From Paralvinella palmiformis (taxonomy: Eukaryota > Annelida > Polychaeta > Terebellida > Alvinellidae), in assembly GCA_025642065.1 (NCBI GenBank), contig JAODUP010001197.1, forward strand, positions 1-64,000: a stretch of 64,000 bases of DNA, in the 5' to 3' direction. The notes beneath the pieces are model-generated. The model searched no databases. It worked only from the letters and a program-made list of their open reading frames with translations, and was not told where the DNA came from. Shown piece after piece: positions 12,755 through 25,377 of the stretch (the first letter of the stretch is position 1; the number at the start of each line of letters is the position of its first letter). The position numbers were made by a program, and so were the translations under genes.

Positions 12755-14125
12755 ATTAATGAATAACTCAGTTCCAAGAAAATGGATAAGACGTAAAAAA
12801 GAAAATGGGTGCTTATATTGTTCATACTTGTTAGACTTTGAGTCTCCACATACTTGGTATCAATCACGCTGTGTACGTGACGTTAGTGACTACAGGGGTT
12901 TAAGCCAGAGTTTGGCTTTACACAAATCGACAAAAACGCATGTCAGAAAAGTTCAGCAAGAGATCAGGTTGTTAATGATGGCACATTAGATAATGCTTTT
13001 ACAGCATTACTAATTGTAAGAAAAGAAGACGGATTGAAGCAGAGAAGTATTGTCATCAGGATTATATACATCATACAGATCTTAGGCAAGAAAGCAAGTA
13101 CTTTTGGAGGTCACAGAAATCAATTGGCCTATACTCTTAAAATGGCGTTCTGAATCATGGCAATGTCTTAGCTACTGTGCAGTTGATGGTAAGATATGAT
13201 TCCATTATGGCAGCTTATGTATTTGCAGTGCAAAACAAGTCTATGTAAGGAACTAAACGATTAGAACACCAGGAAAACGCTCACAGTAAAGGCCACAGTG
13301 GACTAATTACATAACAGAGTAAAACAGTTATCAACATGTTAATCCAAATTTTGAAGAATATGATAAAATAAGAATTAGACATGAAGTCTCTTACGCAAAA
13401 ATTATTCTATTACGGTTGACTGAACAAAAGTTAATTCACCCGTCTATCAGTCACCCGTCTATCAGTATTATTCGGCATGTGCTTAAAGGTGTTATCTGTG
13501 AGCAATTACTTTCAGTTGTGCCATGTAATGACGGCACAGGACAATGACCTTTTGATCTATCGACTGAAACATTATAGCATCAAGAAATTTATCCTCAATA
13601 TGTTTATCTAATATAACAGGTGATGCTATAAGCAAACATGGTCAGCATGATAGCTTAGAAAAGAAATTGAAATGATTAAAGATAATTGATAAGACTATAT
13701 TGCCATGAAATTCAATGTACCAACAACTATATTTGGACTTTTGATGAGAGTGCTGCCAGTGTTTTCTAAAGCTTTGGAATTGCCTATCAGTGATAAAAGA
13801 TTTAGACACAACTGGTTTACTTCAAAGTCTAAGGTTTGAAACCATATTGAAGCATTTACTTATTTGTATATATTTGAATATACAGTCCATTTATCAAGTT
13901 ATCTACAGACAAATGGTTTAGCTATGTTTACTGCAAGGGGATTGTTAGATTCAGCTACAACAAGGTTGAGGGCACTAACACGAATATTTGATAATGTTCA
14001 CAGCAAGGCTTTGTAAATCTAATGACAAGGTTTCATAGAGGAAGATAGATGAAACTCAAACATTAGAAATTGAGCACCAGAGGAAAAAAGAATAGAATGT
14101 CAGATGAGCTTATTGACAATGAAGG
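12755..14125 (+). pseudogene. Decayed hAT-like (zinc-finger/DUF4371-type) transposase
   Basis: The best frame (12,759-12,989, 76 codons) has a PRKWI start, then GCLYCSY, a Cys near residue 38, and LALHKSTKTH. This is the pattern of the TTF/MYM-like zinc finger at the start of DUF4371 hAT-related transposases: CLYC, then a conserved H followed by STKEH-like residues. Further along, in shifting frames, are an IRHVLKGVICEQLL-like segment (about 13,470-13,515), a LSSYLQTNGL-like segment near 13,895 and a basic RKKR patch near 14,080. These fall in the right order for the family. Many stops and frameshifts mean it cannot be active. I see no terminal repeats. The call rests on recalled family motifs. 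Confidence 0.5.
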
Positions 14126-14731
14126 AAATGCATTCTAGCTGATTTCTGAATAAATCTGTTTAATCTAATAATGACTCACTTTGTCTGGTTAATAGAATTA
14201 CGCTCTGTATAATACACATAGTTGTATAAAAATTTATCCTGCTCGGACTATTGTCCTGTTTGAAACTATTGCAGAGACGAGCCTTGAAGATAAATAATTG
14301 GATGCAGTTGTTGAGATGTTTCCACAGATCAATAAATATCAGTAGTAATATGGGAATTGGTTTCATTTGCTTCTAATCTTGGTGTATTGAAGCTGTTGCT
14401 TAATGATGGCGAAAGTATAGATTCAAGCTACAACGACTGTAAATTGTGCAGCACTTGGCCATCGCATGTAGGAATGTTTAGATAAATTGGATGTAGAAGC
14501 ACTTATTGAGATATTTGCAACTCATCAAGTTAATCTAGATTGTCAACTGCATGCAATTCACTTTTGTACTTTTCAATTATATGTTAATGTGTAATGTGGG
14601 CGTTATAAATAAACTATTTAAAAATAGCTACTAATTATTTAAAATGAAACAATACTTCAATTTTAACATTCTGTATTTACATTAATATTTACTATATACT
14701 GCCAATAGTATGCACATTATATGTACGCTGC

Positions 14732-14736
<5 letters not shown>
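14126..14736. other. AT-rich sequence, no gene seen
   Basis: It may include more decayed flank of the preceding transposase; about 14,450-14,560 has a slightly coding-like look. Nothing firm. Confidence 0.4.
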
Positions 14737-14803
<67 letters not shown>

Positions 14804-14831
14804 AAAGAGAGAGAGAGAGAGAAGAGAGAGT
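14737..14831. repeat. (AT)n followed by (GA)n
   Basis: About 64 bases of AT, then GA. The same AT-then-GA order recurs at 48.0 kb and 63.0 kb. Confidence 0.95.
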
Positions 14832-15453
14832 TATTATCTTTGAACTAGTTCATTTCGTGTATTTTCTGATTGACAAGAAACAGATCAGCGGCTCCTGTGC
14901 AAATATAAATTATGCTGCTGGTCTCTTTGTAATCAATACTATTATAATTATTAAGCCCCACTATTTCATACACCTATGTAGGTTCTTTAGAGATATTATT
15001 TTAAAGGATATTTGTTTACGAAATTCTTAGTAGGGCTGTTAATAATATATCTCACTGCTCGAAGGTTTTTAAACAAACTGTATACAACTTTCTAAGCAGC
15101 ATTAGAATGATACAACCTCTCTCACCCTGGATCATAGAAATAAATTAATGATAGACAGTCAGTGAGGATTGCGCAGTGTAATCACAACCCCCAATCCCGT
15201 TTTAACTAAATATAACAATTCTCCGCATACAAATTGTATTTGCAATTCTATTTCCCTTTAGTGAGATTATAGCATTTCTTTGTCAAATGCTTTATTTTGT
15301 AATCTGTTTGAAATCATTTGGTTTAGTTTAAAATTAATGACATAGTAATCATGCTTAAGTTCATATATTTTTAGATTCAAAGAGACAGCATTACTATAAT
15401 TCTTGTAAAATGTAGCCTCAGCATTAATTTTAAAAACAACAACTATATTGAAG
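14832..15453. other. AT-rich sequence, no gene seen
   Basis: No supported feature. Confidence 0.5.
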
Positions 15454-15708
15454 TTAGAAATAAGAACTTCTCAGATGCTAGTATATATCTGCCTGTGAGA
15501 TAGACTCAGGACTAATCTGTATATCAATATTCTGATGGTGGGTTCGTTATTATTGGATGAAATAATCTTCTCCGTGGAGGTTAGAAATCTTCTCACATGC
15601 TATTATATCTGCCTGTGAGATAGACTCAGGTCTAATCAGTATATCAATATTTTGATGGTGGGTTCGTTATTATTGGATGGAAGAATCTTCTTCATGGAGG
15701 TTAGAAAT
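15454..15708 (+). repeat. Tandem duplication, about 120-bp unit
   Basis: Two head-to-tail copies, 15,454-15,580 and 15,581-15,700, each start at ttagaaat. Shared blocks include ctgcctgtgagatagactca and gatggtgggttcgttatta. The copies are offset by exactly 120 bases over most of their length and differ at only a few positions. A third ttagaaat begins at 15,701, as expected for a tandem array cut short. Confidence 0.9.
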
Positions 15709-16637
15709 CAATCATTAAGTAACATAATTCGTAGCCAGAAAATAGTCTAAGACCAATTCAGTTTGTCTGTATCTGGTTAGCAAGCTCTTTGGTGAGTTCA
15801 AATCGGAACGAGGATCTACTTAATCTATTAAATCGTTAAATTCTTATATATACATTTAAAGAACAAATGACATGAAGTTGTTTGTAGACTGCTTTTGTAT
15901 TTGTTGGAAAATGAATTTGTACTTTTGTGTCATATTTTATGTTTATTTCCGCAAATGCTGTGGTATTCTTTGTAAACTTTCTTTGGGGTATTTCCTCCTT
16001 TTCAATTAAATCGTCTTAATAAAATAGGAAGGAGAGTTTGTTTTATATGGTTCATGAGTAATAACCGTTCTTAAAAAAAGTGGATGTATTGCTATTTCTG
16101 TGATCCTCACTTTACAGTATATACATGAGTGAGATTTTTGATGTAAGCTTTAAATATATAGTTTAGCGTGTATCTGATTGCAATACAATAAACAGATTTG
16201 CTATCCATAGATGTATCATAATCAATTTTAAATACAAAATTTAGTTAGAGCCAAGAAGAGAGACGGCTTTTAGAAGGCCGTTCTGGCCATCGTAGATATC
16301 TATTAAAGCTGATGATTCTCTAACGTAAATTTCAGAATTTTCAAATGCTTTTTCACTAGTGAATATCTTTACAGTTATCGTAACTAAACTAGAACAACGT
16401 TTACCAAATTCTCGACACTAAAAGCAGTCAGTCTGGAATTATTGAATAGTTATTTGAATTAAACCTGATAAATAATTCAAATAAAGTGCGAATCTTAGTT
16501 GTCTTTTCCAAAATCAAGTGTCCAAATAGATGATTGATTATTAGAATAAGCAAGATAAGTATTCTTTTTGCACAAATGTGTCGGGTTATGGCAAAATCTG
16601 ATTAATCGAAAACCATTAATATAATACTACTTACTCT
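15709..16637. other. AT-rich sequence, no gene seen
   Basis: No supported feature. Confidence 0.5.
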
Positions 16638-16749
16638 GTGTGTGTATGTGTGTATGTGTGTGTGTGTGTTGTTTTAGGATATACATACACACACACACAC
16701 ACACAGCGCGCGCGCGGACACACACATACACACACACACGCACGCACGC

Positions 16750-16817
<68 letters not shown>
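16638..16817. repeat. Compound (GT)n/(CA)n/(AT)n microsatellite
   Basis: GT, CA, a GCGCGC core, CA and AT blocks. The GT arm (16,638-16,668) and the CA arm that follows can pair. ORFs on both strands are simple-repeat artefacts. Confidence 0.95.
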
Positions 16818-16823
<6 letters not shown>

Positions 16824-16837
16824 TGGTGGCATTTACT

Positions 16838-16910
16838 CAAAACATCAACACTTAAATACCCTTGAAATGCCATACCTCCATAAATTTACACAAAATGAAA
16901 TTCATAGGCT
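16838..16910 (-). mobile_element. LINE 3' terminus, minus-strand copy
   Basis: The reverse complement matches the end of the LINE 3' UTR at 34,550-34,615. The clearest blocks are catcaaca (about 16,842-16,849) and tacctccataaat (about 16,873-16,885), the complement of atttatggaggta. The compound microsatellite at 16,638-16,817 sits just beyond the 3' end on this strand, as at 7.45 kb. Confidence 0.55.
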
Positions 16911-17539
16911 TGAAACTAAATATACAAAACTCTACCCATTCCCACATCAAAATGAACGTAAAGCTAGATATATACGTGTGGGCTATTCATCTCTGAAAGG
17001 ATGCGAGTTGAAATGAGATAAACAGTGAAACATAGAGAACCAGCAATTAATCAGTTTAGTTTTACCTTCAAGGAAAACCTTAGACTGGAAAACAATTTTA
17101 TAAAGCCGAATGCAATAAAGAAGTGAAACAATACGTTATATATTAGTAATACCGTGATACGACGTGTAGATGTACAGCAATTCTGGTTTTTTCTCAATGT
17201 CATAACTCCCGCCATTTAAGAGGCTTTTGTCAGAATGTTTTGCGAACACAGACAGATAAACAAAGAAACACACATTCACTTAAGGCTATATAACGCATAA
17301 CGTACTGTTACAATACCCTAGACGACATGTTACTAAGGCTAGATCCGCGGTAACAATTACATGTTGTGTCCAAAAGTATTTAAACTGTGGATGATATTAA
17401 TATAGTAGCAGGTAGTGTAACGTACTGGTAAGACATGCTCCTTATATAGCTGGCTCGGTAACATAGAATAGGTCCTTATAAACGAGATAATAGGCGTAAT
17501 TAATAGTTTAAGGCACCTTTTAACATTTACAAAATGTGA
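16911..17539. other. AT-rich sequence, no gene seen
   Basis: It may include further decayed LINE sequence on the minus strand, which I could not align. No gene supported. Confidence 0.4.
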
Positions 17540-18075
17540 AATTTGTAAATCCCCATTGTTTCGTTAGTTGGTGAATTGTGAAAATGGTGTGTTTTAAATG
17601 TGCAATATTGTATGTATTTTTAGAATGATATGGAACCTAGAAATTATTGTCTTGATTCCTATTACATGGATAACTTACATCTCCATTATGCAAATCCATT
17701 CATGTTAGAAATGTTCATTTTGCATTTACTTAGCTGAAAATAAAGTGATGAATTATACAGTGCACCACCTTTAACAAAGACAGTGTAAATAATGTATGAA
17801 GATGGCGAAACAAAGGCTAATAAGGAAATAAAGAAGCACTTAATAACGATTCCAACATACCGTAGGCTTAATATGGCGAGTAATCTACAAAGTCAATGAG
17901 GCTAAGTCAAAGGTGAAACAATCTCAGTCACAAAGTGGCAGAACATTTAAATTGATGTGCCAAAGGTGTGCGTAAATCCTCGCTACGAATGCGGCCACGG
18001 AGACTCTCTTACATTACACCGAAAACGTTATCAACGATGAGTTGCAAGCGAGTGAAAGCTGATCGAAATTATTGG
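17540..18075 (+). repeat. Dispersed repeat family A, copy 1
   Basis: Aligns collinearly with 40,380-41,010. Shared anchors are aaataaagtgatgaa (about 17,738-17,752 and 40,646-40,660), a tagnnttaatanggcnagt block (17,863-17,882 and 40,790-40,814), and tgcaagnnnngtga (about 18,044 and 40,965). I judge identity to be moderate, so the family is old. No coding potential seen. Confidence 0.6.
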
Positions 18076-18435
18076 AAAATCGTTCGATATTGTAGCAGAA
18101 TATCAGTCATGGTTACTGAATGTATTTAAATAATCGATATGATTAAGACATTGGAGTTTTCTCCATCTGGCTGTGTTTGTTTTGATCGGCCCTTGACAAT
18201 TCATCGATTCATTAATCTCAGACAGCAATTCCGCCATCACGATGTTTCTCATGCTGGAGAATGTGTTGCTGTGTTGTACTGTGTTGTACATTCGTTCGCA
18301 ATATGTCATAATACTGACCCTAGCTCCCAGACTAACTATTTTGTTTGCTTTCTTTATTCAATAATATACATTTTTATGAAAAAAAATTAATTTTCGCCCT
18401 TACACACTTTAGAGCAAGGAATAATGTACCTGATA

Positions 18436-18640
<205 letters not shown>

Positions 18641-19059
18641 AAGAGTAAGTATCCATTAAAACCATTAAAAGACCAAAATATTTCTATAAAGGAGGCAGTC
18701 TAACATAGTCTATTTATTTATTTGTATTCTGAAAAGATCATGCAAGGTTGTCTATATATCTATAAAAATAATAAAATGATAAATGAAATTTACAGTGACT
18801 GCTGTTTCGTATCTATGGACGCATTTGTGAGGAAACCATGTTTGTTTTATTTAGTGTAATAATCATCTCTCTATTTCTACTCCAGATTTATTTATACTGC
18901 TTATTGAAATACTCTTCCAGATTCCAGCAATATTAAAATCAATATAGAGATAATGCATATTGTGTTATAAATTATATTTAGAGTAGATATATGTGATAGA
19001 TAATAAAAGAATACTATAGTGGTTCTTGATGAGAACCAAATATTTCCACAAGAAATAAA

Positions 19060-20010
19060 GACTTTGCCAGATAGTTGTTGTACAAAACGAAGCCTTTCAT
19101 GTAAATAAGGGAGTGGTACTATTCCATCTTCTGATATTGAATTTTATAAACACGAAGGGAGCATAATGATGAAGGTAAAGTAGACCTCCTAGTCGAGTAC
19201 AAAATCACAAAGTGTCAAGTTCTCAAGTTAACGAAGTTTGGATTTAAATAATTGAATAATAAATTCAATTAATAAAATCGCCATCCTTGCATAAATCTGC
19301 AAGGCTAATTGCAGGGATAAAAATATGCATTTTAACATTACTTAAAGGAAGACCCGGAAACTGACTTAAAGTTGACGTCAGGTTGATAATGATATTACGT
19401 ATCAGGAGGATAAAATTATTTCGCATTACTTACCTTTATTATCCTACCGAAAGAAGATGACATTTAGTTAAAACCATTTCTGACAATTTCAGATAGTTCT
19501 CTTAAATCGTGCCTGTCTATGACCATTGACATCACACTATTCCATACACGGTTTATACAGCCGGTGCAAATCTTTAAAGGTTACCATCTGATGTTCATGA
19601 ACGGAAAGATGCATTTGGTTTGTATTGGAAATAAAGGAGGTTTAGGTTGTTGTAACTCACCTATTCTATATACTCAGTATCATTTCGGGCATTCCGGTGC
19701 GGAGTGAATAGAGCGGTGTGTAACAAAATAACAAACATGTTATTGGTTCGAATAAAGCTAACACTTTCGTGGGCGGGATGTGTTCCCATGGGATATGGCT
19801 ATGGAACATATGTCCCATATGCGATTGCAACTGAGGCTATACAGGTGATCTTAATTCAACTCAACTAATACGATTCTGGTTTTGGTTTCTTGCACGAACC
19901 CAAGAGGTGGCCTCACAACTGGCCTTTCCAATGACAACTTAATACCCGCGAGTCACAGCCATAAAATCCAACATAAGGCCACATACAGCTTCATGTAACA
20001 AGCAAAACAT
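19060..20010 (+). repeat. Dispersed repeat family B with tRNA-like internal promoter, copy 1
   Basis: Collinear with 41,810-42,720. Anchors include catgtaaataa (about 19,100), agtcgagtac (about 19,192), gaaagaagatg (19,449-19,459), catttcggncattc (19,681) and aaatccaacata (19,964-19,975). Inside, gtgcggagtgaatagagc (19,697-19,714) resembles a tRNA A box, and ggttcgaat (19,745-19,753) is a good B box about 50 bases later. A tRNA-derived SINE head within a longer repeat is the simplest reading. No intact cloverleaf is expected. Confidence 0.6.
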
Positions 20011-21169
20011 TTTAAAGAGATATCCTCCAAAATATGTAGCCTCTGTAAAACGAGAAAATAATATAAAATTACTAATCCTAAATTCCAATATGAAATGCAC
20101 AATGAAAAGGATAAATTTGCTTCAGCCCACAGCCAAATGAGTAAACGAGGTTTGAATCACTGTGCCTGTGCCTCTCAGATGGGAACAGTCCTTACAGTTT
20201 GTATGAGGGAGGTTTAAGATTTATATATAATACCGGTTGTTTCTAAAACAGTATGGACTGTTCTAATCGTAATCCTCTTGATTCCAGTCAGATTATAGAA
20301 GAATTTTACTCAAACCGATGGACAAAACTTTATATTTGTTCATAATCGATATGCAATAATGAAACAGTTTGCCAATGTCCTAAGAGCTCTAGATCGTTTC
20401 TATCTTTACAAAGTAAGGTAATAATAACCCATGGTTTCTGCGATAAAAGAATGTTAGCCTAAAAGGATAGAATACTATTTTGTGTGTATAATGATCGATG
20501 AACGAATGCATACATTTGTAATACAATTGTTTTGATAGGCCATTTATGGTTTTTCATAAGCTTTAGAATTGAATGTATTTCATCATAATAAAACACCCTT
20601 CGCCAAAACGTTATTTGTCATAATTTTGTTAATAAGACGTCATCTAATAAATAAACCACAAAGCTAGAATCAATAAATTGCGCTTCCATAAGGTTTTGAT
20701 AAAATGTTAACATGCTGTAGCGATTTCATGTGTTTCATTGATGTGTGCCTGCTACATATTTGCACTGATATAAATATTTAGTCTCAGTAGAGCTCTTGCT
20801 TCTTCCGTAGAAATAAATTACTCAAACGATTTCATTATTTAGCAAATTCTGCGTGATTTAAATAAATCACGCTCCCCGTATACTGAATTTTGGCACACGC
20901 TCAATACATATATCCCCTGTTTGCCCTTTCTTGTTCACCTCTTTGACTGAGAAATCAATATCTTCTTTTAAGATCCACACCCCAAAGGTTGTGCGTTATT
21001 CCATTGGGTTCGTCTATCTAGTCTTCAATGAGCTGTTTATCTTCAAGCATTGTTACTTTATGTTGCCAAAAAGATTGAATGAAAGGTGATAGGTCATCAG
21101 GTTTGGAAAAGAAAACATCAAGCTTATCATCCAAATAAAACACAATAGCACTATGCTGCATTCTTGATG

Positions 21170-21173
<4 letters not shown>
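20011..21173. other. AT-rich sequence with one retroposon-tail motif
   Basis: The motif actgtgcctgtgcct occurs at about 20,159-20,173, matching the core of the LINE tail at 7.43 kb but without a microsatellite after it. Nothing else recognised. Confidence 0.45.

Positions 21174-21236
<63 letters not shown>
21174..21236. repeat. (AT)n microsatellite
   Basis: About 63 bases of perfect alternating AT. Confidence 0.95.
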
Positions 21237-21237
<1 letters not shown>

Positions 21238-22984
21238 CTAAATAGAGTTAACCATTGAATTTGTACTACTCCCTTCTAGTTTTTTATGATATTTGTGACT
21301 ACAAAATAAATATAACAAACTCGATTTACTTTGAACCTGTATTAGTCACATAAAACATGTGTCAACTATAACATCAGTGGTAAGTATTGAATTTCTTTAT
21401 GCAAATGGTGGAATGCTCTGCCATTTATTCAGGGTTTGACTAAGTTTAAAAAAATATTGATGTAAATATATATCACAGGGGAAAATTTGTTTCTAATGCG
21501 TAAGTTAATTTCAGGATGAATTTCCAAATTTGAATTTCTCCTAAATTCATCCAATTTAAGTTTGTAATAAATATCAATCACCAGCATTATTGATATCATG
21601 CATTTACACTTTTAGGCCGCTTAATATGGATGTTAGGGAAATATATATTAACCAAGAGGATTTCTCTTTATTCATATTGATATTGTAATTGACCTTCAGG
21701 AGGGATGTTGGGAGAATATACATTAATTAAGCGTTTTTTTTATTCATACAGTTAATCGGCATATTTATTTCATATTTACTTCGGTTACCGTTATCATATA
21801 TGCTAGTTCCTTTCAAAGGCATATTTATTATGTAGGCATCTATTTATCCTTACTTGTTGTGTACAAGAAACGGTCACAGCAAGAACAAGGAAATAGCAAA
21901 CAAAAAAGACACGTCGCTGAAGGTGAAGCCTCTTCATCAGAGTCGGTTAAAACAGTCATTTTTGGTGTTTCTTCAGTGGTTGAAGGTGTTACCCTTCCCT
22001 TGGAGTCCACTTAACCAGTCATTTCTACCACGTCTCCCCAGGATGAAGCGTGGGACAGTTGATCCCCAGCATTTGAACTCAGAATCACCGAATCCAAGAC
22101 CAACCGATTCCTCTCTCCGCCATAGTGGAACGATTAGATCTACCTCTAGATGCTTGAATTAGTTAAAAGACCCACTGATAAGAATGTTCGTTAGTCTCAA
22201 AATCGTCTATATCCAACCTTTCTTGTTTATATTCACTTCCAGTTCAACTAACGTTTCTCTTTTATATTCCCCGTTCTGCTCTTTCTGCTTGTCATACTCA
22301 ACCCTATTCACATATCTTCATCACTAAAACATATCCACGAGTTAAAGCAGAGATTGGAACTGAAGCCTTAGAGAAAGGACATCCTCACCCACCATGCAAG
22401 CGAAAGTGGCGAAATATTGTTTACACTTTGTTGATTAATGGACTTTTTGACCCGTGGCCTACTGATTAATAAGCCAGCTGACATTCATGTAGACATAGGT
22501 GCAGCTATTGGTAAATATGTTCTTTGTTCAATTGTACTGGGAATAACTGAGCTCTCCTGGACGTTCAATGGCGAACAATGGGTCGGATTTATATCCATTT
22601 CGGGCACAATTTAAGCATTTTCCTGCCGCTTTTTACGTGTAAGAGTAAGAGTTACCTTCTTTCATGTCGACGTCTTCCGATATCATCGCCCTCTGAAGGT
22701 AGCAAGAGAACGTGTATATTGATAGCCAGCGATAATTAGCTTGTTTTGCCATTAACATTAATATGTAGGTAAGAAGCAAGCGCTTTATTTCCTCGATTTT
22801 CAGCGTAACACCTAAATCCACATTACGTCAAAGTAGCCCATGACACTCGAGCTTATCATACCTCTTGGCAAATACGGCCATCCCAAGCCAACTCTTGTAA
22901 AACCACTTATACGGGATATTTCTCTGCAGGCCTGGATCACTTTAGAGACTTCACACACGCCACCATCACCTTTAATTTAGCCAA
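21237..22984. other. Mixed sequence with one 102-codon ORF of unknown status
   Basis: From about 21,850 to 22,960 the base composition is less AT-rich than the rest. The longest ORF (21,854-22,162, +) is rich in Pro, Ser, Lys and Arg and has no domain that I know. It may be a fragment of an unrecognised repeat. Confidence 0.35.
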
Positions 22985-23125
22985 GGAACCTTTGATCTTA
23001 ACTATATCTCATCCTCTCCTTCTTCTCCCCCCCACCCCTACTCACCCTTTCCTTGCCTCCACCAAAGGCCATACCTTGATCTTAACCAAAAGAAACCTCG
23101 TACTTTGATCTTAGCCTAAAAGCGT
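22985..23125 (-). ncRNA. U2 snRNA-derived relic (repeated 5' segment)
   Basis: On the minus strand, 23,124 back to 23,103 reads cgcttttaggctaagatcaa, close to the conserved 5' region of U2 snRNA (CUUUUGGCUAAGAUCAA). A second match lies at 23,092 back to 23,074 (cttttggttaagatcaagg), and a weaker third at about 23,002-22,990 (gttaagatcaaag). Only this U2 5' part, which contains the branchpoint-interacting neighbourhood, is seen. The Sm site and 3' stem-loops were not found. It is therefore a fragmentary, locally repeated pseudogene rather than a working U2 gene. Confidence 0.55.
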
Positions 23126-24509
23126 ATAGTGGGGTGGGCATTATCAACAAGCTTCATGAATGTATTGGCCAACCCTTTACCGATATTATTCGTTCTAAAA
23201 CCTCCAGTCAGGGTGATGTCTTGGACCTTCAAGATGGTATGCTCATAGGTAGGTGGCAACCAGCGTACATGAATAGGTGGAACATATATATCTGGACATG
23301 GTGGTCGCTGCGTGTGACGATATACCCCATAAATATATGTACAGACGAAATAATTAATAAGTGATTCGAGTCTTTCTGTAGCTTAAGTAGCTTCGTAGAT
23401 AAGATAGCAGTATCATATGGCTGAGGCCTTCATCTCAAGGTCAGCTGTGATGGGAACCTTGCACGATAATGCAACAAGATTTGAACTTTCCCATGTGACT
23501 GCTGGAAAGTGACAAATATGTGACTTCCAATAATACCAAGCAGATTAACAGTTGCCAGGCTTAAGTTATTTCCAAGTTGATCTCCACAGTCCAATAGATT
23601 TTGACTGTGAATTGTAATTAAACTAAAGTATCATTTATAAAATGTTATATTCAATATATTGTACATAAATGTACAGTGAAAATATATTTAGAAAATAAAA
23701 CAGTATTTTAATAATTAAAACACTTAATTTATTAATGGGAAGAAAAAGTATTAAATATAAATTAAAAATAAATTGGTAAAATATAATCTTAAAATATACA
23801 TATTCGTCATGAGAATGGGTTATGTCCTGGAGGGGATTTTGTATTAAAGGGATTGTGTCCTGAGTCTATATTGACCAAGTGGATGATGTGCATTCCTTTA
23901 CATTAAGTCCATTACATAGAGATACAGATATACAAATGCAAATAAATCACAAATTATATAACAGTATATGTATTTACTAAGGACAAAATCGTTATATTTA
24001 AATGATAATTAAGATCCATTATGCCATTATGTATAACCAAATGGTTGCTAGATAACTCCCCAGTGTAAAATCAATCGTGGATTCCCCATTAATAGCGAGA
24101 CATCCTGAGGTTTGATGAATATTAGCTAATCTTTTCATACAAAGGATAATGCAGACATGAAGTGCACTGATACGAGCTACTCACGATATTTTCACTATAT
24201 AAACAGTTGACCCTTTGTCTTCAAATATTCCGACAGGGTGACGTAAAGTTAGACAGCAAAATAGACCAAGACACATTCAAAATCCAATCACCCACCCTAC
24301 CTGCAAGCGTGTAGGCTCAAGATCCTGGGCACATAATACATAAACAAGCGCACATAAATCGCACACAAATGTTCTACGATAAAGCTATACACCCACAATT
24401 TAAATTTTGGTTTAATATTACAATCTTCGAACAATAATTCTTTTTCGATATACCATCAATTATCAAAAATAAGGCAATTTTGATTCAATCTTTTAACCTT
24501 TCTAACAAA
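23126..24509. other. AT-rich sequence, no gene seen
   Basis: Short ORFs only. No supported feature. Confidence 0.45.
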
Positions 24510-25238
24510 GACACATATTCAAAGAACTGTCTTTGTGACTGATTTCTAATATTCTTCCTAGGTCTCTTCCTGGCCATCTCCTTCAGCCTAGTGATTGATT
24601 GTTTTATTAGTGTCATTTAATCCAATTTAACATTGTGGTGGTTGCTTGGTACGGCACACCGTAGCTTTATCGATGGCATTGTGTCCTATAGATAGATTGT
24701 ATAGATGTGTAGAGGTCACGAAATGGTATCTTCGTTATGTTTGGGAAAACGCCTTCATGACCTGCTGAATTGGACGCATTCAGCCGTCAAATAAATATCG
24801 GGGTATCACGTAACACCATTAACGAAGATCAATTCAAATGGATGAGTTATCGATATGCAAAGTACGAATGATTGAAGTAATGCCTGTGAAAATGAAAAAT
24901 ATTTTTGACAAAACTGCTCATTGGTCAGTGTAAGATAAGTTCGACTTTCAGCTCAGAGTAGAGATTCAGCTTTCAGCCAAATTTGACATTCTGAAAATAT
25001 GAAAACCAATATATTTCTTGGAAGATAGGCTTTTTTTGTAGATAGGTGATGTGTTGTTGTATTTAATGTTATGATGATAGTATTCCCTCAATTATATAGT
25101 ATTTTGCAATCTGAGAAGCTACAATAATAAATAAACGTATTACAAAATAAAGTTCTTCCTACTTTTTTACATTATAGTATTTAAAGCTTAGATCTTTAAG
25201 CGTCGTGTTTGAATAAATTTGTCATTAATTGCCTTAAT
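24510..25238 (+). repeat. Dispersed repeat family C, copy with TATC tail
   Basis: Aligns with 42,885-43,527 (+) and with the reverse complement of 9,440-9,800. Shared blocks are ctagtgattgatt (about 24,588-24,600), tatcgatggcattgtg (about 24,666-24,681), cgttatgttt and gaaaacgcc. The 3' end runs straight into a long TATC array, as it does at 43.5 kb. No coding potential was seen, so I infer a non-autonomous element of unknown class. Confidence 0.65.
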
Positions 25239-25248
25239 TATCTATCTG

Positions 25249-25256
<8 letters not shown>
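25111..25256 (+). repeat. Inverted repeat, left arm
   Basis: Matches the reverse complement of 26,504-26,652 at roughly 95% by eye. A shared block is acgtattacaaaataaag. The inner edge of each arm runs into TATC (left) or GATA (right), so these are probably two copies of the family C 3' end inserted tail to tail, not a transposon's terminal repeats. Confidence 0.85.
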
Positions 25257-25334
<78 letters not shown>

Positions 25335-25335
25335 A

Positions 25336-25377
<42 letters not shown>
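25239..25377. repeat. (TATC)n microsatellite
   Basis: About 34 units, with single interruptions near 25,247 and 25,335. It is the tail of the repeat copy just before it. Confidence 0.95.

Noticed and set aside
21854..22162. 102-codon Pro/Ser-rich ORF as a gene
   Set aside because: The composition is only mildly different from background, with no domain, no splice context and no conserved-looking motif.
25239..25377. CRISPR-like or other spaced repeat array
   Set aside because: It is a simple tetranucleotide array with no spacers, in an animal genome.
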